Notes: generated from the letters alone by a model not told the origin. 64,000 bases of DNA from Actinocorallia sp. API 0066 (GCF_020991275.1 NZ_JAJLQY010000001.1:930001-994000); one strand, 5' to 3'; counted from the first letter of the stretch, positions 15,672-24,997 are shown. Numbers and translations are program-made.

Positions 15672-17933
15672 ATGCGTCTCCGCAATTCTCGGGTGCGGAC
15701 CAAAATCACGGCTCTGCTGCTCTCGCTCGCCGCGCTGTGGGTCTTCGCCGCCTGGGTCACCCTCCGTGAGGGCGTGAACCTGCTCTGGGTCCAGCAGATG
15801 GACCAGCGGATCTCGCAGCCGGGTGACGTCCTCCTGCTGGACCTCCAGAAGGAACGTCGGCTTTCGATGATCCTCGCGGGCCAGCGCGACCCCGCCAACG
15901 TCGACGCGCTGCGCGAGCAGCGCGCGGCGACCGACAAGTCCCGCGCCGAGTACACCCGGCTCGCCGACTCCACGCTCGCCCGGCTCGCGTCCGACGACCT
16001 CCTGGAGCGCCGGATCGACGCGTCCTTCACCGCGCTCAACGAGCTGGAGGAGGCGCGGCAGTGGTTCGACAACCCCAGCTCGCAGTACGCGGACTGGGCG
16101 CGCGCCCGCTACACCGACGCGATCGCGGCGATGTTCCGCGTGTACGACGGCATGGCCACCCTCGACGACGACAAGTTCGCCGCCGACACCCGCATGCTGG
16201 TCGCGGCCAACCGGGCCCGCGAGCTGTTCTCCCAGGAGGACGCGCTCGTCTCCGGCGTGCTGGCGACCGGCCGCTTCACCACCGTCTCCTACAACGAGTT
16301 CGTGCAGATCGTGGGCGCGCAGCGGCACGCCTACAGCGAGGTCGTGCAGGGCCTCTCCGAGGCGTTCCCGAAGGCCGGGGAGGGCATCTCCTCCAGCGCG
16401 ACCCGCGCCAAGGCCAACGGCCTGGAGGACCAGCTGATCGGGCTCGCCAACCCGCGCAAGCCGATCCGCACGGTCACCCTGAGTGAGTGGAGCACGGCGT
16501 CCAGTGCCTGGCTGGACGAGGGCTACGGCTACGTCCGAGGCTCCGGTGACCTCCTGATCGAGGCGTCCATCCCGATCGCCGCGGGCGTCATCGTCCGTCT
16601 GATCCTCGCCGGTGGTCTCGGCTTCCTCGCGGTCGTCGCGTCCGCCATCCTGTCGGTCACCACCGCGCGGCACCTCGTGCAGCAACTGGAGCGGCTGCGC
16701 GACTCCGCGCACGAACTCGCCGACGTGCGGCTCCCGGACGTCGTCGACCGGCTCGGCCAGGGTGAGAGCGTCGACGTCAAGGCCGAGGCGCCGCCGCTGG
16801 AGTTCGGCGACGACGACATCGGCAAGGTGGGCCAGGCGTTCAACGCCGTCCAGGAGACGGCGATCCGCACCGCCGTCGAGCAGGCCGAACTGCGCCGCGG
16901 CATCCGCGACATCCTGCTCTCCCTGGCCCGCCGCACCCAGGCGCTCGTGCACCGGCAGCTGACCCTGCTGGACGTCATGGAGCGCCGCGAGATCGACACC
17001 GAGGAGCTGGAGGACCTCTTCAAGATCGACCACCTCGCGACCCGGATGCGGCGCAACGCCGAGAACCTCATCATCCTCTCCGGCGCGACCCCGGCCCGTG
17101 GCTGGCGGCGCCCCGTCCCGATGGTGGACGTGGTCCGCTCCGCGGTGTCCGAGGTCGAGGACTACACGCGCGTCACCGTCATGCCGATCGACGAGGTCCA
17201 CCTCGTGGGCCGCGCCGTCGCCGACATCGCGCACCTGCTCGCCGAGCTCATCGAGAACGCCGTGTCGTTCTCGCCGCCCTACACCTACGCGCAGGTCTCC
17301 GGCCACATGGTGGCCTCGGGCTACGCGATCGAGGTGGAGGACCGCGGTCTCGGCATGTCGGACGAGAACCTCGAACTGATCAACCAGCGCATCGCCCACC
17401 CGCCGGAGTTCAACCTCTCCAGCTCGGTCCAGCTCGGCCTGTACGTGGTCGGCAAGCTCGCCGAGCGGTACGGCATCCAGGTGATGCTCAAGCGTTCGCC
17501 CTACAAGGGCACGACCGCGGTGGTGATCATCCCGCGGGAACTCATCGAGGAAGGAGAGTCCGGCGCGCCGTCGAAGCCCTTGACGGTCGTCGGGGCGTCC
17601 ATGCCGGAGAGCACCGACACGCCGAGCCGGAACGGGGAGCTGTTCAGCGCACCCGCCCTGGTTCCCCCTCCCGCACCCGCCGTCGAGGCGCCGCCTGCCG
17701 TCTCCGCGTCGTCGGCCGAGGACGCGTCTGACCCGTCGCAGACGACGCCGTCCGGGCTGCCGGTGCGGGTTCCGCAGGCCAGCCTCGCCTCCCAGCTCCG
17801 GGAGGACCCGAACGAGGCTCCCGCCGAAGACGATCCAGGCCGTTCGCCCGAGGAGATCCGCAGGATCGTGGGCGCGTTCCAGAGCGGCACACTGCGCGGC
17901 AGGGCCGCCTCCGTTGAGAGTGAGACCGAGTGA
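15672..17933 (+). CDS. cvnA: Conservon sensor histidine kinase CvnA
   Basis: A 753-residue membrane kinase. TM1 is near residues 10-30 (ITALLLSLAALWVFAAW). A nitrate-sensor-type extracellular domain, TM2 near 300-330 and a HAMP-like linker (RHLVQQLERLRDSA) follow. The dimerisation segment is LARRTQALVHRQLTLLD. The ATPase domain has N box ELIENAVSFSP, G1 EDRGLGMS and G2 QLGLYVVGKLAERYGI. The C-terminus is a Pro/Ser/Thr-rich disordered tail with a short conserved end (PEEIRRIVGAFQSGTLRG). CvnA acts with CvnB-D as a membrane complex likened to a G-protein-coupled receptor. ATG at 15672 is preferred over 15651. Confidence 0.9.
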   Translation: MRLRNSRVRTKITALLLSLAALWVFAAWVTLREGVNLLWVQQMDQRISQPGDVLLLDLQKERRLSMILAGQRDPANVDALREQRAATDKSRAEYTRLADSTLARLASDDLLERRIDASFTALNELEEARQWFDNPSSQYADWARARYTDAIAAMFRVYDGMATLDDDKFAADTRMLVAANRARELFSQEDALVSGVLATGRFTTVSYNEFVQIVGAQRHAYSEVVQGLSEAFPKAGEGISSSATRAKANGLEDQLIGLANPRKPIRTVTLSEWSTASSAWLDEGYGYVRGSGDLLIEASIPIAAGVIVRLILAGGLGFLAVVASAILSVTTARHLVQQLERLRDSAHELADVRLPDVVDRLGQGESVDVKAEAPPLEFGDDDIGKVGQAFNAVQETAIRTAVEQAELRRGIRDILLSLARRTQALVHRQLTLLDVMERREIDTEELEDLFKIDHLATRMRRNAENLIILSGATPARGWRRPVPMVDVVRSAVSEVEDYTRVTVMPIDEVHLVGRAVADIAHLLAELIENAVSFSPPYTYAQVSGHMVASGYAIEVEDRGLGMSDENLELINQRIAHPPEFNLSSSVQLGLYVVGKLAERYGIQVMLKRSPYKGTTAVVIIPRELIEEGESGAPSKPLTVVGASMPESTDTPSRNGELFSAPALVPPPAPAVEAPPAVSASSAEDASDPSQTTPSGLPVRVPQASLASQLREDPNEAPAEDDPGRSPEEIRRIVGAFQSGTLRGRAASVESETE

Positions 17934-18340
17934 TGCAGAAGACCGGGGCAGGCGCCGATCTGGCGTGGCTGCTAGACGACCTGGTCAAGCGGGTCAACGA
18001 GGCCGAGCACGCCATCGTGCTTTCGGCCGACGGCCTGCTCATGGCCCAGTCGCACGGGATCGTCCGCGACGACGCGGAGCACCTGTCGGCCGTCGCGGCC
18101 GGTATCCAGAGCCTGGCCAAGGGCGCGGGCGAGCGCTTCGGCGGCGGCGCGGTACGGCAGACGATCGTGGAGATGCGGTCGGCGTTCCTGCTCGTCACCG
18201 TCGCCGGGCAGGGCGCCTGCCTCGCCGTCCTCAGCACCGAGGACGCCGACGTCGGCCTCATCGCCTACGAGATGGCGATGATGGTGACGAAGCTGGGCCA
18301 CCACCTCTCGACACCGGCACGGGTGACGGAGTCGGCGTGA
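17933..18340 (+). CDS. cvnB: Roadblock/LC7-domain protein CvnB
   Basis: A 135-residue single Roadblock/LC7 domain protein (AWLLDDLVKRVNEAEHAIVLSADGLLMA, then the helix HLSAVAAGIQSLAKG). In conservons CvnB binds the kinase and GTPase and probably modulates nucleotide cycling, as MglB-type proteins do. The ATG shares one base with the cvnA stop (TGATG) and the gene ends inside the cvnC start, so the operon is tightly coupled. Confidence 0.92.
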   Translation: MQKTGAGADLAWLLDDLVKRVNEAEHAIVLSADGLLMAQSHGIVRDDAEHLSAVAAGIQSLAKGAGERFGGGAVRQTIVEMRSAFLLVTVAGQGACLAVLSTEDADVGLIAYEMAMMVTKLGHHLSTPARVTESA

Positions 18341-18726
18341 GCTACCCGCCCCAGGAGCCGGACCAAGAGCGCTGGACCGACGACGGCGCCGGTCCCCTCG
18401 TCAGGCCGTACGTGATGACCGGCGGACGGCTTCAGCCCGTCCGCGGCAACTTCGACCTGATCACCCTGGTGGAGGCGACGGGACCCGTTCCCGCGCACGT
18501 GATCGGGCTGGGCCCCGAGCACCTGTCGATCCTCCGCCTCACCCAGACGATGATGTCGGTGGCCGAACTGACCGCGCACCTGGACCTCCCCTCCGGAACG
18601 GTTCGGGTACTGCTGGGCGATCTGCTCGACAAGGGTCATGTCACCGTCCAGGAACCCACACCGGAGATCGACATGCAGGACCTCAGGATGTACCAGGCGG
18701 TGATCGATGGCCTCCGCGCCCTCTAG
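18337..18726 (+). CDS. cvnC: DUF742 protein CvnC
   Basis: A 129-residue DUF742 protein: the conserved LVRPYVMTGGRLQP near residue 21, followed by a winged-helix-like region (MMSVAELTAHLDLPSGTVRVLLGDLLDKGHV) and the C-terminal LRMYQAVIDGLRAL. This is the typical third component of a conservon and may bind DNA or a partner protein. The GTG start overlaps the cvnB stop (GTGA). The longer open frame upstream is the shadow of cvnB. Confidence 0.92.
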   Translation: MSYPPQEPDQERWTDDGAGPLVRPYVMTGGRLQPVRGNFDLITLVEATGPVPAHVIGLGPEHLSILRLTQTMMSVAELTAHLDLPSGTVRVLLGDLLDKGHVTVQEPTPEIDMQDLRMYQAVIDGLRAL

Positions 18727-19297
18727 CGCTCCGGGGACGCGCCGCCGCATGCCCACGGCGATCAAGATCCTCGTGGCGGGCGGCTTCGGCGCCGGCAAGA
18801 CGACGCTCGTCGGCACCGTGTCGGAGACCAAGCCGCTGCGTACCGAGGAGGTCCTGACCGACCGTGGTATCGGCGTCGACCATCTGGACGGCGTCGAGGC
18901 CAAGCGGACCACCACGGTCGCGATGGACTTCGGCCGGATCACCTTCGGCGACGAGTTCGTCCTCTACCTGTTCGGTACGCCGGGCCAGGAGCGGTTCTGG
19001 TTCATGTGGGACGAGGTGGCGCTGGGCGCGCTCGGCGCCGTCGTCCTCGCCGACACCCGGCGCCTGGCCGACTGCTTCCCGGCGATCGACTACTTCGAGC
19101 GCCGCGGCACCCCGTTCATCGTCGCGGTGAACTGCTTCGAGGGGGCGCAGCGGTACGACGTGCACGACGTCAGGCAGGCGCTGCAGATCCCGGGCGAGAT
19201 CCCCGTCGTGCTGTGCGACGCCCGGTCCAAGGAGTCCTCCAAGGAGGTCCTCATCACGCTGGTGCAGCACGCGATGCGCCAGCGCGCGGCCCGCTAG
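18707..19297 (+). CDS. cvnD: Ras-like GTPase CvnD
   Basis: A 196-residue small GTPase of the conservon type. The P-loop is GGFGAGKTT, the switch II region is FGTPGQERFWF, and the position of the NKxD base-recognition motif is VNCFEG, a divergence usual for CvnD proteins. It cycles between nucleotide states under control of CvnA/CvnB. The start at 18707 overlaps the end of cvnC by 20 nt; ATG at 18749 with GGGGA upstream is an alternative. It closes the cvnABCD operon. Confidence 0.9.
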   Translation: MASAPSSAPGTRRRMPTAIKILVAGGFGAGKTTLVGTVSETKPLRTEEVLTDRGIGVDHLDGVEAKRTTTVAMDFGRITFGDEFVLYLFGTPGQERFWFMWDEVALGALGAVVLADTRRLADCFPAIDYFERRGTPFIVAVNCFEGAQRYDVHDVRQALQIPGEIPVVLCDARSKESSKEVLITLVQHAMRQRAAR

Positions 19298-19303
19298 CCG
19301 GGC

Positions 19304-20158
19304 TCAGCTGCACCCTTCGAACTGCGGCACGTGCCCGGTGGTCTTCAGTCCGGCAGGACGGAACCACCGGGCCAGCAGCCGTGCCGCCGTCCCGTCCTGG
19401 TACATCCGGGTGAGCGCCCGGTTGACGGCCTCGCATCCGCCGATGTCGTCCTTGTGCAGGCCGATCCCGTACTTCTCGTCGGTGAACTTGGCGTTCACGA
19501 GGCGGAACGCGTCGGGGTTGGCCAGGGCGTACCCGGCGAGGATCACGTCGTCGGTGGTGAGCGCGTCGAGGTCGCCGGCCTGGAGCATCCGGACGCACTC
19601 GCCGTAGGTCGCGGCGGGCACGAGCCGCGCCTTGATGCCGAGTTCGACGGTGACGCGCCGCCACGAGTTGGAGCCGCCCGCCTGGCACAGCCGTTTGCCG
19701 CGCAGGTCGTGCACGCCCGCGACGTCGGTGGCGTCCTCGCGGACCATGATGTCCTGGTGGCCGATGATGTACGGGCCCGCGAAGTTCACCTCGCGCCGCC
19801 GGTCCGGCGTGATCGAGTAGGACGCGACGACGAGGTCCACCTCGCGGTCCCTGATCCGCCGCTCCCGCTGGTCGGAGGTGATCCGGACGAACTCGGGGGT
19901 GGCGCCGAGCGCGGCCGCGACGTACTCGGCGACGTCCACGTCGAAGCCCTCGAAGGTGCCGTCGCGGCGTTCCTGGCCGATGCCGGGCTGGTCGAACTTC
20001 ACACCGACGCGCAGCACCTTCTTGCCCTCGATGCCGGTGGGCTCCTCGTCGGTGCAGCCCGCGAGCGCGGCGCTGAGTGCGGCGCAGACGAGGAGCGGGG
20101 CGAGGAGGAGGCGGAGACGCATAGGGGAGTGTCCCTTTCGGGCGGTGCGGGGGCTCAT
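19304..20158 (-). CDS. glnH: Amino-acid-binding lipoprotein (GlnH-like)
   Basis: A 284-residue periplasmic-type solute-binding lipoprotein (SBP family 3, glutamine/glutamate type). The signal peptide ends in lipobox ALAGC (Cys near residue 35). Family motifs include FEGFDVDVAEYVAAAL and VDLVVASYSITPDRRREVNFAGPY. No transporter permease or ATPase is linked. Instead it overlaps the stop of a GlnX-like membrane protein gene (ATGA) in a pknG operon, as in the mycobacterial GlnH-GlnX-PknG module, where the lipoprotein senses Asp/Glu/Gln rather than importing it. ATG at 20158 is preferred because of the overlap; 20122 is possible. Confidence 0.85.
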   Translation of the reverse strand: MSPRTARKGHSPMRLRLLLAPLLVCAALSAALAGCTDEEPTGIEGKKVLRVGVKFDQPGIGQERRDGTFEGFDVDVAEYVAAALGATPEFVRITSDQRERRIRDREVDLVVASYSITPDRRREVNFAGPYIIGHQDIMVREDATDVAGVHDLRGKRLCQAGGSNSWRRVTVELGIKARLVPAATYGECVRMLQAGDLDALTTDDVILAGYALANPDAFRLVNAKFTDEKYGIGLHKDDIGGCEAVNRALTRMYQDGTAARLLARWFRPAGLKTTGHVPQFEGCS

Positions 20159-21564
20159 CGGAACTCCGCGAGCCGGGGCCGGACGCCCAGCAGGACCAGC
20201 GCGAGCACGGCGGCGGCGCCGACGGGCAGGCCGGTGCCCCAGCCGCCGAGTGCCCGTTCCGCCCTGGTGATCCGGTCGTCGAAGACGGTGCGGCCGCGGG
20301 CGACGAGCGCGCCGAGCTCGCGGTCGTAGTCGGCGTAGACGCCGACCATCGTGCCGGTGCGCAGCACGATCGCGTGCCTGGTGCGGCCCGCCCCGGCCAG
20401 GCCGCGCAGCGTCCTGTCCGCCTTCTGGAACGCCCGGTACCTGACGACGACGGGGTCGGTCGCCTTGGTGGACTGGAGGAAGCCGCCCTTCAGCGGGACC
20501 TTCTCCAACGCCGTGTAGTAGGCGGCGAGGTTGCCTGCGGGCACGTAGGCGATGGTCTGGGACGTGTCGAAGTACACCTGTTCGTAGGTGTCGGCGCGGG
20601 CCGGGTCGATCAGCCAGCGGACCTGGTCGGCCGCCGCGGTGTTGCTGATCGCGCGGGCACGGGCGTAGGTGAGGGCGCTGTCGAAGCCGTCCTCCTTGGC
20701 CGCGCGCAGGTGCGCCGAGGAGCGGCCGAGCGACGTCGCGGCGAGCGCGGTGATCGCGAGGGCGACGGCGGTGGCCAGCGCGAGCGGCGGGCTGACGGCG
20801 CGGCGGAACCTGCGCGAGATCGTCACCTGGAGGCCGCCGAGGACGCCGAGGAGCACCACGCCCGCGACGGCGACCCGGGCGAGCGCGTCGGTGGCCCGGT
20901 CGGTCTCCGAGACGTGGGTGCGGCGGACGATCGCGGCGCTCTCCAACGTCAGGTTGTACGCCTGCGGCAGGAGCTGGGCGCGCATGAGGTCGGTGGCCTG
21001 CCGGTAGACGGCCAGGACCGGGGCGGGCGGCGGGCCCGCGCGGTGCCCGGCCCGCTCGTCCAGCACGAGGGCGCGGGCGGCGAGCCGCTCGTAGGCGCCC
21101 AGCCCGTCCAGGACGGACTGGACGGTCTCCCGCCCCGTGGCGTTCTGCCCGGCGATGTCGAACGCCTGGAGCACGGCCTGGCCCGCCTCCCGGCGGCGCT
21201 TCTCGTAGATGGCGAGCGCCTTGGCGCGGCCCTGCCCGAGCCGGTGCTCCCGGCCGATGAGGAGGATCCCGGCGAGCTGCGCGTCCATGTCGCTGAGCGC
21301 GAGGTAGAGGGTGCCGGTGTTGACGGCCTGCGGCCCGGCGTCCCGGCCGATGACGCGCAGCCCCTCGCGGGCCTCGTCCACGCCGCTGTGCACGGCGGCG
21401 AACAGGCCGACCAGGGCGAGCGCGACGGCCGCCGTCCAGATCCGCAGGACGGCCGGGACGGTGCGGGGCGGGCCGAGCGCGCCGCCGCGCCGCCGGTAGC
21501 GGGCCCGGCGGCGGCGGGGCCCGGGCTCCCGTCGCCGGGACGGCGGGGCGAGCGTGTCCGTCAC
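20155..21564 (-). CDS. glnX: GlnX-like membrane sensor protein
   Basis: A 469-residue membrane protein with four predicted helices: AVLRIWTAAVALALVGLFAA near 40-58, ALARVAVAGVVLLGVLGGL near 225, LALATAVALAITALA near 255 and LPVGAAAVLALVLLGV near 448. Two large extracellular helical regions lie between them. The N-terminus is very Arg-rich and cytoplasmic. Position between a PknG kinase/PP2C pair and a GlnH-like lipoprotein matches GlnX, which in mycobacteria relays amino-acid binding by GlnH to PknG. Sequence similarity to GlnX was not computed, so identity rests on topology and synteny. Confidence 0.75.
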   Translation of the reverse strand: MTDTLAPPSRRREPGPRRRRARYRRRGGALGPPRTVPAVLRIWTAAVALALVGLFAAVHSGVDEAREGLRVIGRDAGPQAVNTGTLYLALSDMDAQLAGILLIGREHRLGQGRAKALAIYEKRRREAGQAVLQAFDIAGQNATGRETVQSVLDGLGAYERLAARALVLDERAGHRAGPPPAPVLAVYRQATDLMRAQLLPQAYNLTLESAAIVRRTHVSETDRATDALARVAVAGVVLLGVLGGLQVTISRRFRRAVSPPLALATAVALAITALAATSLGRSSAHLRAAKEDGFDSALTYARARAISNTAAADQVRWLIDPARADTYEQVYFDTSQTIAYVPAGNLAAYYTALEKVPLKGGFLQSTKATDPVVVRYRAFQKADRTLRGLAGAGRTRHAIVLRTGTMVGVYADYDRELGALVARGRTVFDDRITRAERALGGWGTGLPVGAAAVLALVLLGVRPRLAEFR

Positions 21565-21604
21565 GGCGGTGCTCCTCGTCGGCCGGGGCGCGGGCTGGGC
21601 GGGC

Positions 21605-22540
21605 TCACAGTTCCAGCCCGCCCGCCTCGACGGGGACTATCGCGACGGTGATGTTGTCGTGGCCGCCGCCGTGCAGCGCCGCCCGCACCAGCTCGCGGGC
21701 GACGGCCAGCGGGGTGCGGCGGCTGCCGCGCGGGCCGGTGAGCGGCCCGGAGACGGGGTCGGCGAGCGGGTCGGCGACGGCGGCGGCCATCGCGATGGGG
21801 GAGGCCATGTAGTTCCACAGGCCGTCGGTGCAGACGACGAGGACGCCCGGCACCTCGGGCGCGTAGACGCGGACGTGCACGTCGATGTCGCGGGCGTCGG
21901 CGCCGAGCCAGCCGACGAGCATGTGCGCGCGCCGGTCGGCGTACGCCTCCTCCTCCGTCATCATGCCGTGCGCGATCACGTACTCGGCCCACGAGTCGTC
22001 CTCGGTGAGCAGCTCGTCGCCGGTGGCGCCGACCCAGTAGGCGCGGCTGTCGCCCACCCAGCCGAGCGTGATGGTGTCGCGGCCGTCCACCCGTCCGGCG
22101 ACGGCCGAGATGTAGGTGCAGGCGGGGGCTGCGGTCCGGTCGGCGGTGAGGGAGGCGACGGCCTTGGCGGCGGCCAGCGCGGCCGTCCGGGTGGCGTCGC
22201 GGGCGTCGGCTCCGGCGTCCAGTTCGGCGGTGAGCACCGCGAGGCCCGTCTCGACGGCGGCGCGGGACGCCTCGTCGGGCCGGGGCGAGGCCGACACCCC
22301 GTCCGACAGCACGGTGACGACGCCCGCGCCCGTCCTGGCCAGCGCCATGCCGTCCTGGTTGACCGCGTGCCGAAGGCCCCGGTCGCTCACCGCGGCGGCG
22401 TCGTGCCCCAGGTCGATCTCCGCGTGGTCGGCCGGCGAGGTGCGCCGGGCCGGGCCGCCCGCCTCGGCCAGCCGGTGGCCGCAGGACTCGCAGAACACGT
22501 CACCGGAGAGGACCGGTGCGGAGCAGATCGGGCAGTGCAT
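21605..22540 (-). CDS. PP2C-family Ser/Thr phosphatase with N-terminal zinc ribbon
   Basis: A 311-residue protein. An N-terminal zinc ribbon (C3-xx-C6 and C17-xx-C20) precedes a PPM/PP2C catalytic domain with the metal-binding and structural motifs SDRGLRHAVNQD, LSDGVSASPRPDEAS, GWVGDSRAYW, VVCTDGLWNY and GGHDNITVAIV. It should dephosphorylate Ser/Thr proteins in the cytoplasm using Mn/Mg. It lies 31 nt downstream of pknG and 40 nt upstream of glnX, so it is probably the cognate phosphatase of PknG or its substrates. The zinc ribbon echoes the metal-binding rubredoxin-like motif of PknG. Confidence 0.9.
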   Translation of the reverse strand: MHCPICSAPVLSGDVFCESCGHRLAEAGGPARRTSPADHAEIDLGHDAAAVSDRGLRHAVNQDGMALARTGAGVVTVLSDGVSASPRPDEASRAAVETGLAVLTAELDAGADARDATRTAALAAAKAVASLTADRTAAPACTYISAVAGRVDGRDTITLGWVGDSRAYWVGATGDELLTEDDSWAEYVIAHGMMTEEEAYADRRAHMLVGWLGADARDIDVHVRVYAPEVPGVLVVCTDGLWNYMASPIAMAAAVADPLADPVSGPLTGPRGSRRTPLAVARELVRAALHGGGHDNITVAIVPVEAGGLEL

Positions 22541-22571
22541 GTCGTTCCGTTCGCTGGGAGCTGGCGGCTGT

Positions 22572-24647
22572 TCACAGAAGTGTTCTCGGCCGGACGGCGT
22601 TCGCGCGGGCGATCAGTCGGTGCCTTTCCGGTGTGTCGTCGCAGAGCCGGGCGAGTGTCCGGTAGGTCCGTTCGAGTCCTTTGCGCAGGCCGCGTTCGGT
22701 GAGGGGGTCGCCGAGCAGGCGGGCGGTGGAGCGGTGTCCGGCCAGGACCCAGCCGAGCGCGGCGTCGAGCACCTCGGCGGCGAGCCTGCCGTGCCGTTCG
22801 GCGTCCAGGCGGAGCCGGTCGAGCCGGTGCCCGGCGTCCAGCAGCTCCTCCTCGGTCAGTTCGGCGGGGGCGCGGCCGAGGACGAGCGCGCGGACGGCGG
22901 CCATCCCGGCGGCCTGGCGGTGGCTGGAGACCGCGGGCACCGAGTCGAGCGCGGCGACGGCGCCGGGCCGGTCGCCGCCCGCCAGCCGCACCCGGGACAG
23001 GCCGAACGCGGCGCTCACGTGCGAGCGTCCGGTCCGCCAGACGGCGAGGTAGCGGCGGGCCGCGGAGTCCAGGTCGCCGAGCAGCTCGCAGCAGAACGCG
23101 AGGCCCAGCTTGGGCGCGAGCTCGCCGGGCAGCAGCGCGTACAGCGCGTCGAACGCGGCGGCGGCTTCGGCGGCGTCGCCTGCGGCCAGTGCCGCCATGG
23201 CCAGGCACCAGCCGGCCCGCCAGTCGTCGCGCAGCGGCGCGAGCAGCGCCCGCGCCGCGTCGCGGCCGCCCAGCTCGATGTGCGCGAGCGCCTGGCGCAG
23301 CAGCGCCTCGGGGGAGGCGTCGCCCGCGGCGGCCAGCGCGGCGAGCACCGCGACGGGGTCGTCGCCGCCCGGCCCCGCCGCGCCCGCGATGAGCGGCACC
23401 GGCAGCGCCTGCACCGCGCGTTTGGGGGTGAGCTCGCCGGTGACGGTGTGCCGCTCGGGCCCGAACAGCGTGGACGGCGCGGGCCTCGGCTCCTCGTCCT
23501 GGGCCGACAGCACCTCGCGCAGCACCCCGGTGAGCTGCTCGGCCATCTCGCCCGCGTCGGTGAAGCGCGCGAACGGGTCGCGGGAGCAGGCGCGGCGTAG
23601 GAACCTGTCGTAGGACTCGTGCTCGCGGAGCACGTCCACCTGCTCTCGGGGCGGCAGGTCCGCGACGTAGGTGGTGGTGAAGCGGCGGAACGGGAAGCTG
23701 AGGACGGCGAGGGTACGGCCGACGGTGAACAGGTCGGAGGAGACCGAGGGGCCGAGCCCGGAGATCTCCGGCGCCTGGTAGCCGACCGTGCCGTAGATGG
23801 CCGAGGTGAAGTCCTCCATCCGGCGCACTCCGCCCAGGTCGATGAGCTTCAGCTGCTCCTCCGCCTGGATCGCGTTGTCCGGCTTGAGGTCGCAGTACAG
23901 CAGGCCGAGCGCGTGCAGGTAACCCATCGCCCGGAGCACCTCAAGAGCGTAGGCGATGGCCTGCGCGAGCGGCAGGGCGGTGTCGGGTCCGTGCTCCTCA
24001 CGGTGCTGGAGCAGCACGTCCTTGAGTGACTTGCCTCCGACGTACTCCATGACGATGTAGCCGACCATCGCGAAGGTGCGCGGCTCGGGGTGCTGGACGA
24101 AGTTGTAGATCCGGACGATGTTGGGGTGCTCGACCTCGGCCAGGAACGCCTTCTCGGCGGCGGCGACGGCGCCGGCGGCGGGGTCGCCGGTGTCCAGCAG
24201 GCCCTTGAGGACGACCCAGCGGTCGTTCACGTTGCGGTCGCGGGCCAGGTACACCCAGCCCAGGCCGCCGTGCGCGAGGCAGCCGAGCACCTCGTACTGG
24301 CCGCCCACGAGTTCGCCGGGCCGCAGCTTCGGCAGGAACGAGAACGGCGAGCCGCAGCGCGGGCAGTAGCCCTCGGTGCGGCCCGGCCTGCCGCCGCGCC
24401 CCCTGCCCACGGGTTCGCCGCAGCGGCAGAACCTGCGGCGCTCGGCGACGACGGGGTCCTTGAGCACCGCTTCGGCGGGGTCCCGGTACGGCACCGGGGG
24501 CACCTCGACCAGGCCCGCCCCGAGCAGGCCGCGCCGGGACCGGCCGCTGGTGGAGCCCCGTGCTGAGGGCGCCGACCAGGCCGCCGGGGGCCGGATCGAA
24601 CCCGTCCGGGGGAATCCGTCGTCCGCGACGGTCGGCTTGTGGTCCAT
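22572..24647 (-). CDS. pknG: Soluble Ser/Thr protein kinase PknG
   Basis: A 691-residue PknG-type kinase without a membrane helix. A rubredoxin-like metal site (C74-x-C76 and C95-xx-C98) precedes the kinase domain: glycine loop AHGGLG, Lys148 in VLKGL, catalytic loop YCDLKPDN (no Arg before Asp, so non-RD), and DLG in place of DFG. The C-terminal about 250 residues are TPR-like helices. In mycobacteria PknG phosphorylates the FHA protein GarA/OdhI and tunes glutamate metabolism and the TCA cycle. ATG at 24647 is chosen (GGGGA upstream); GTG at 24698 preceded by GGAGG is a real alternative. First gene of pknG-PP2C-glnX-glnH. Confidence 0.92.
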   Translation of the reverse strand: MDHKPTVADDGFPRTGSIRPPAAWSAPSARGSTSGRSRRGLLGAGLVEVPPVPYRDPAEAVLKDPVVAERRRFCRCGEPVGRGRGGRPGRTEGYCPRCGSPFSFLPKLRPGELVGGQYEVLGCLAHGGLGWVYLARDRNVNDRWVVLKGLLDTGDPAAGAVAAAEKAFLAEVEHPNIVRIYNFVQHPEPRTFAMVGYIVMEYVGGKSLKDVLLQHREEHGPDTALPLAQAIAYALEVLRAMGYLHALGLLYCDLKPDNAIQAEEQLKLIDLGGVRRMEDFTSAIYGTVGYQAPEISGLGPSVSSDLFTVGRTLAVLSFPFRRFTTTYVADLPPREQVDVLREHESYDRFLRRACSRDPFARFTDAGEMAEQLTGVLREVLSAQDEEPRPAPSTLFGPERHTVTGELTPKRAVQALPVPLIAGAAGPGGDDPVAVLAALAAAGDASPEALLRQALAHIELGGRDAARALLAPLRDDWRAGWCLAMAALAAGDAAEAAAAFDALYALLPGELAPKLGLAFCCELLGDLDSAARRYLAVWRTGRSHVSAAFGLSRVRLAGGDRPGAVAALDSVPAVSSHRQAAGMAAVRALVLGRAPAELTEEELLDAGHRLDRLRLDAERHGRLAAEVLDAALGWVLAGHRSTARLLGDPLTERGLRKGLERTYRTLARLCDDTPERHRLIARANAVRPRTLL

Positions 24648-24997
24648 CAATTCCCCATTATCGGACAAGCGCCGCCTTTCGGTATTGTTTACCCCCACTC
24701 CGCCTCCGGAGTTGTACGGTCCGTGACCGCTGTTTTCCTCTTTGGATGCGAGATTCCCGCAAGCGGTTCATCTAGGTGGGCATCATGCGAAAACCCACCC
24801 GGTCTGGGACGCGTCAAAGGGGTTTCGTGGTCCGTCCGGAACGTCGGCGAACCGGAAACCGGGGACGGACCCCCGCCAGGAGGTCGCAAACCGGTCGGGA
24901 CCGGCGCGCCGGGAACGGTCCCGTCTCCCCGGCCGCGTGGACGCGCTCCGTCATCCCGCCCCGCATTGAGTCGATCTTGGTGGGGTAGGTCGCGGAC
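24648..24997. other. 350-bp divergent intergenic region upstream of pknG
   Basis: Contains the promoters of pknG (minus) and the hydrolase-like gene (plus). A TACAACT element on the minus strand about 20 nt before the alternative GTG start of pknG could be a -10 box. An inverted repeat GGTGGG (24775-24780) / CCCACC (24794-24799) with a 13-nt loop is present. Nothing else was recognised. Confidence 0.35.

Noticed and set aside
15519-17399. A 626-codon minus-strand frame opposite cvnA
   Set aside because: It is a shadow frame caused by high third-position GC; it lacks domains and conflicts with the coupled cvnABCD operon.
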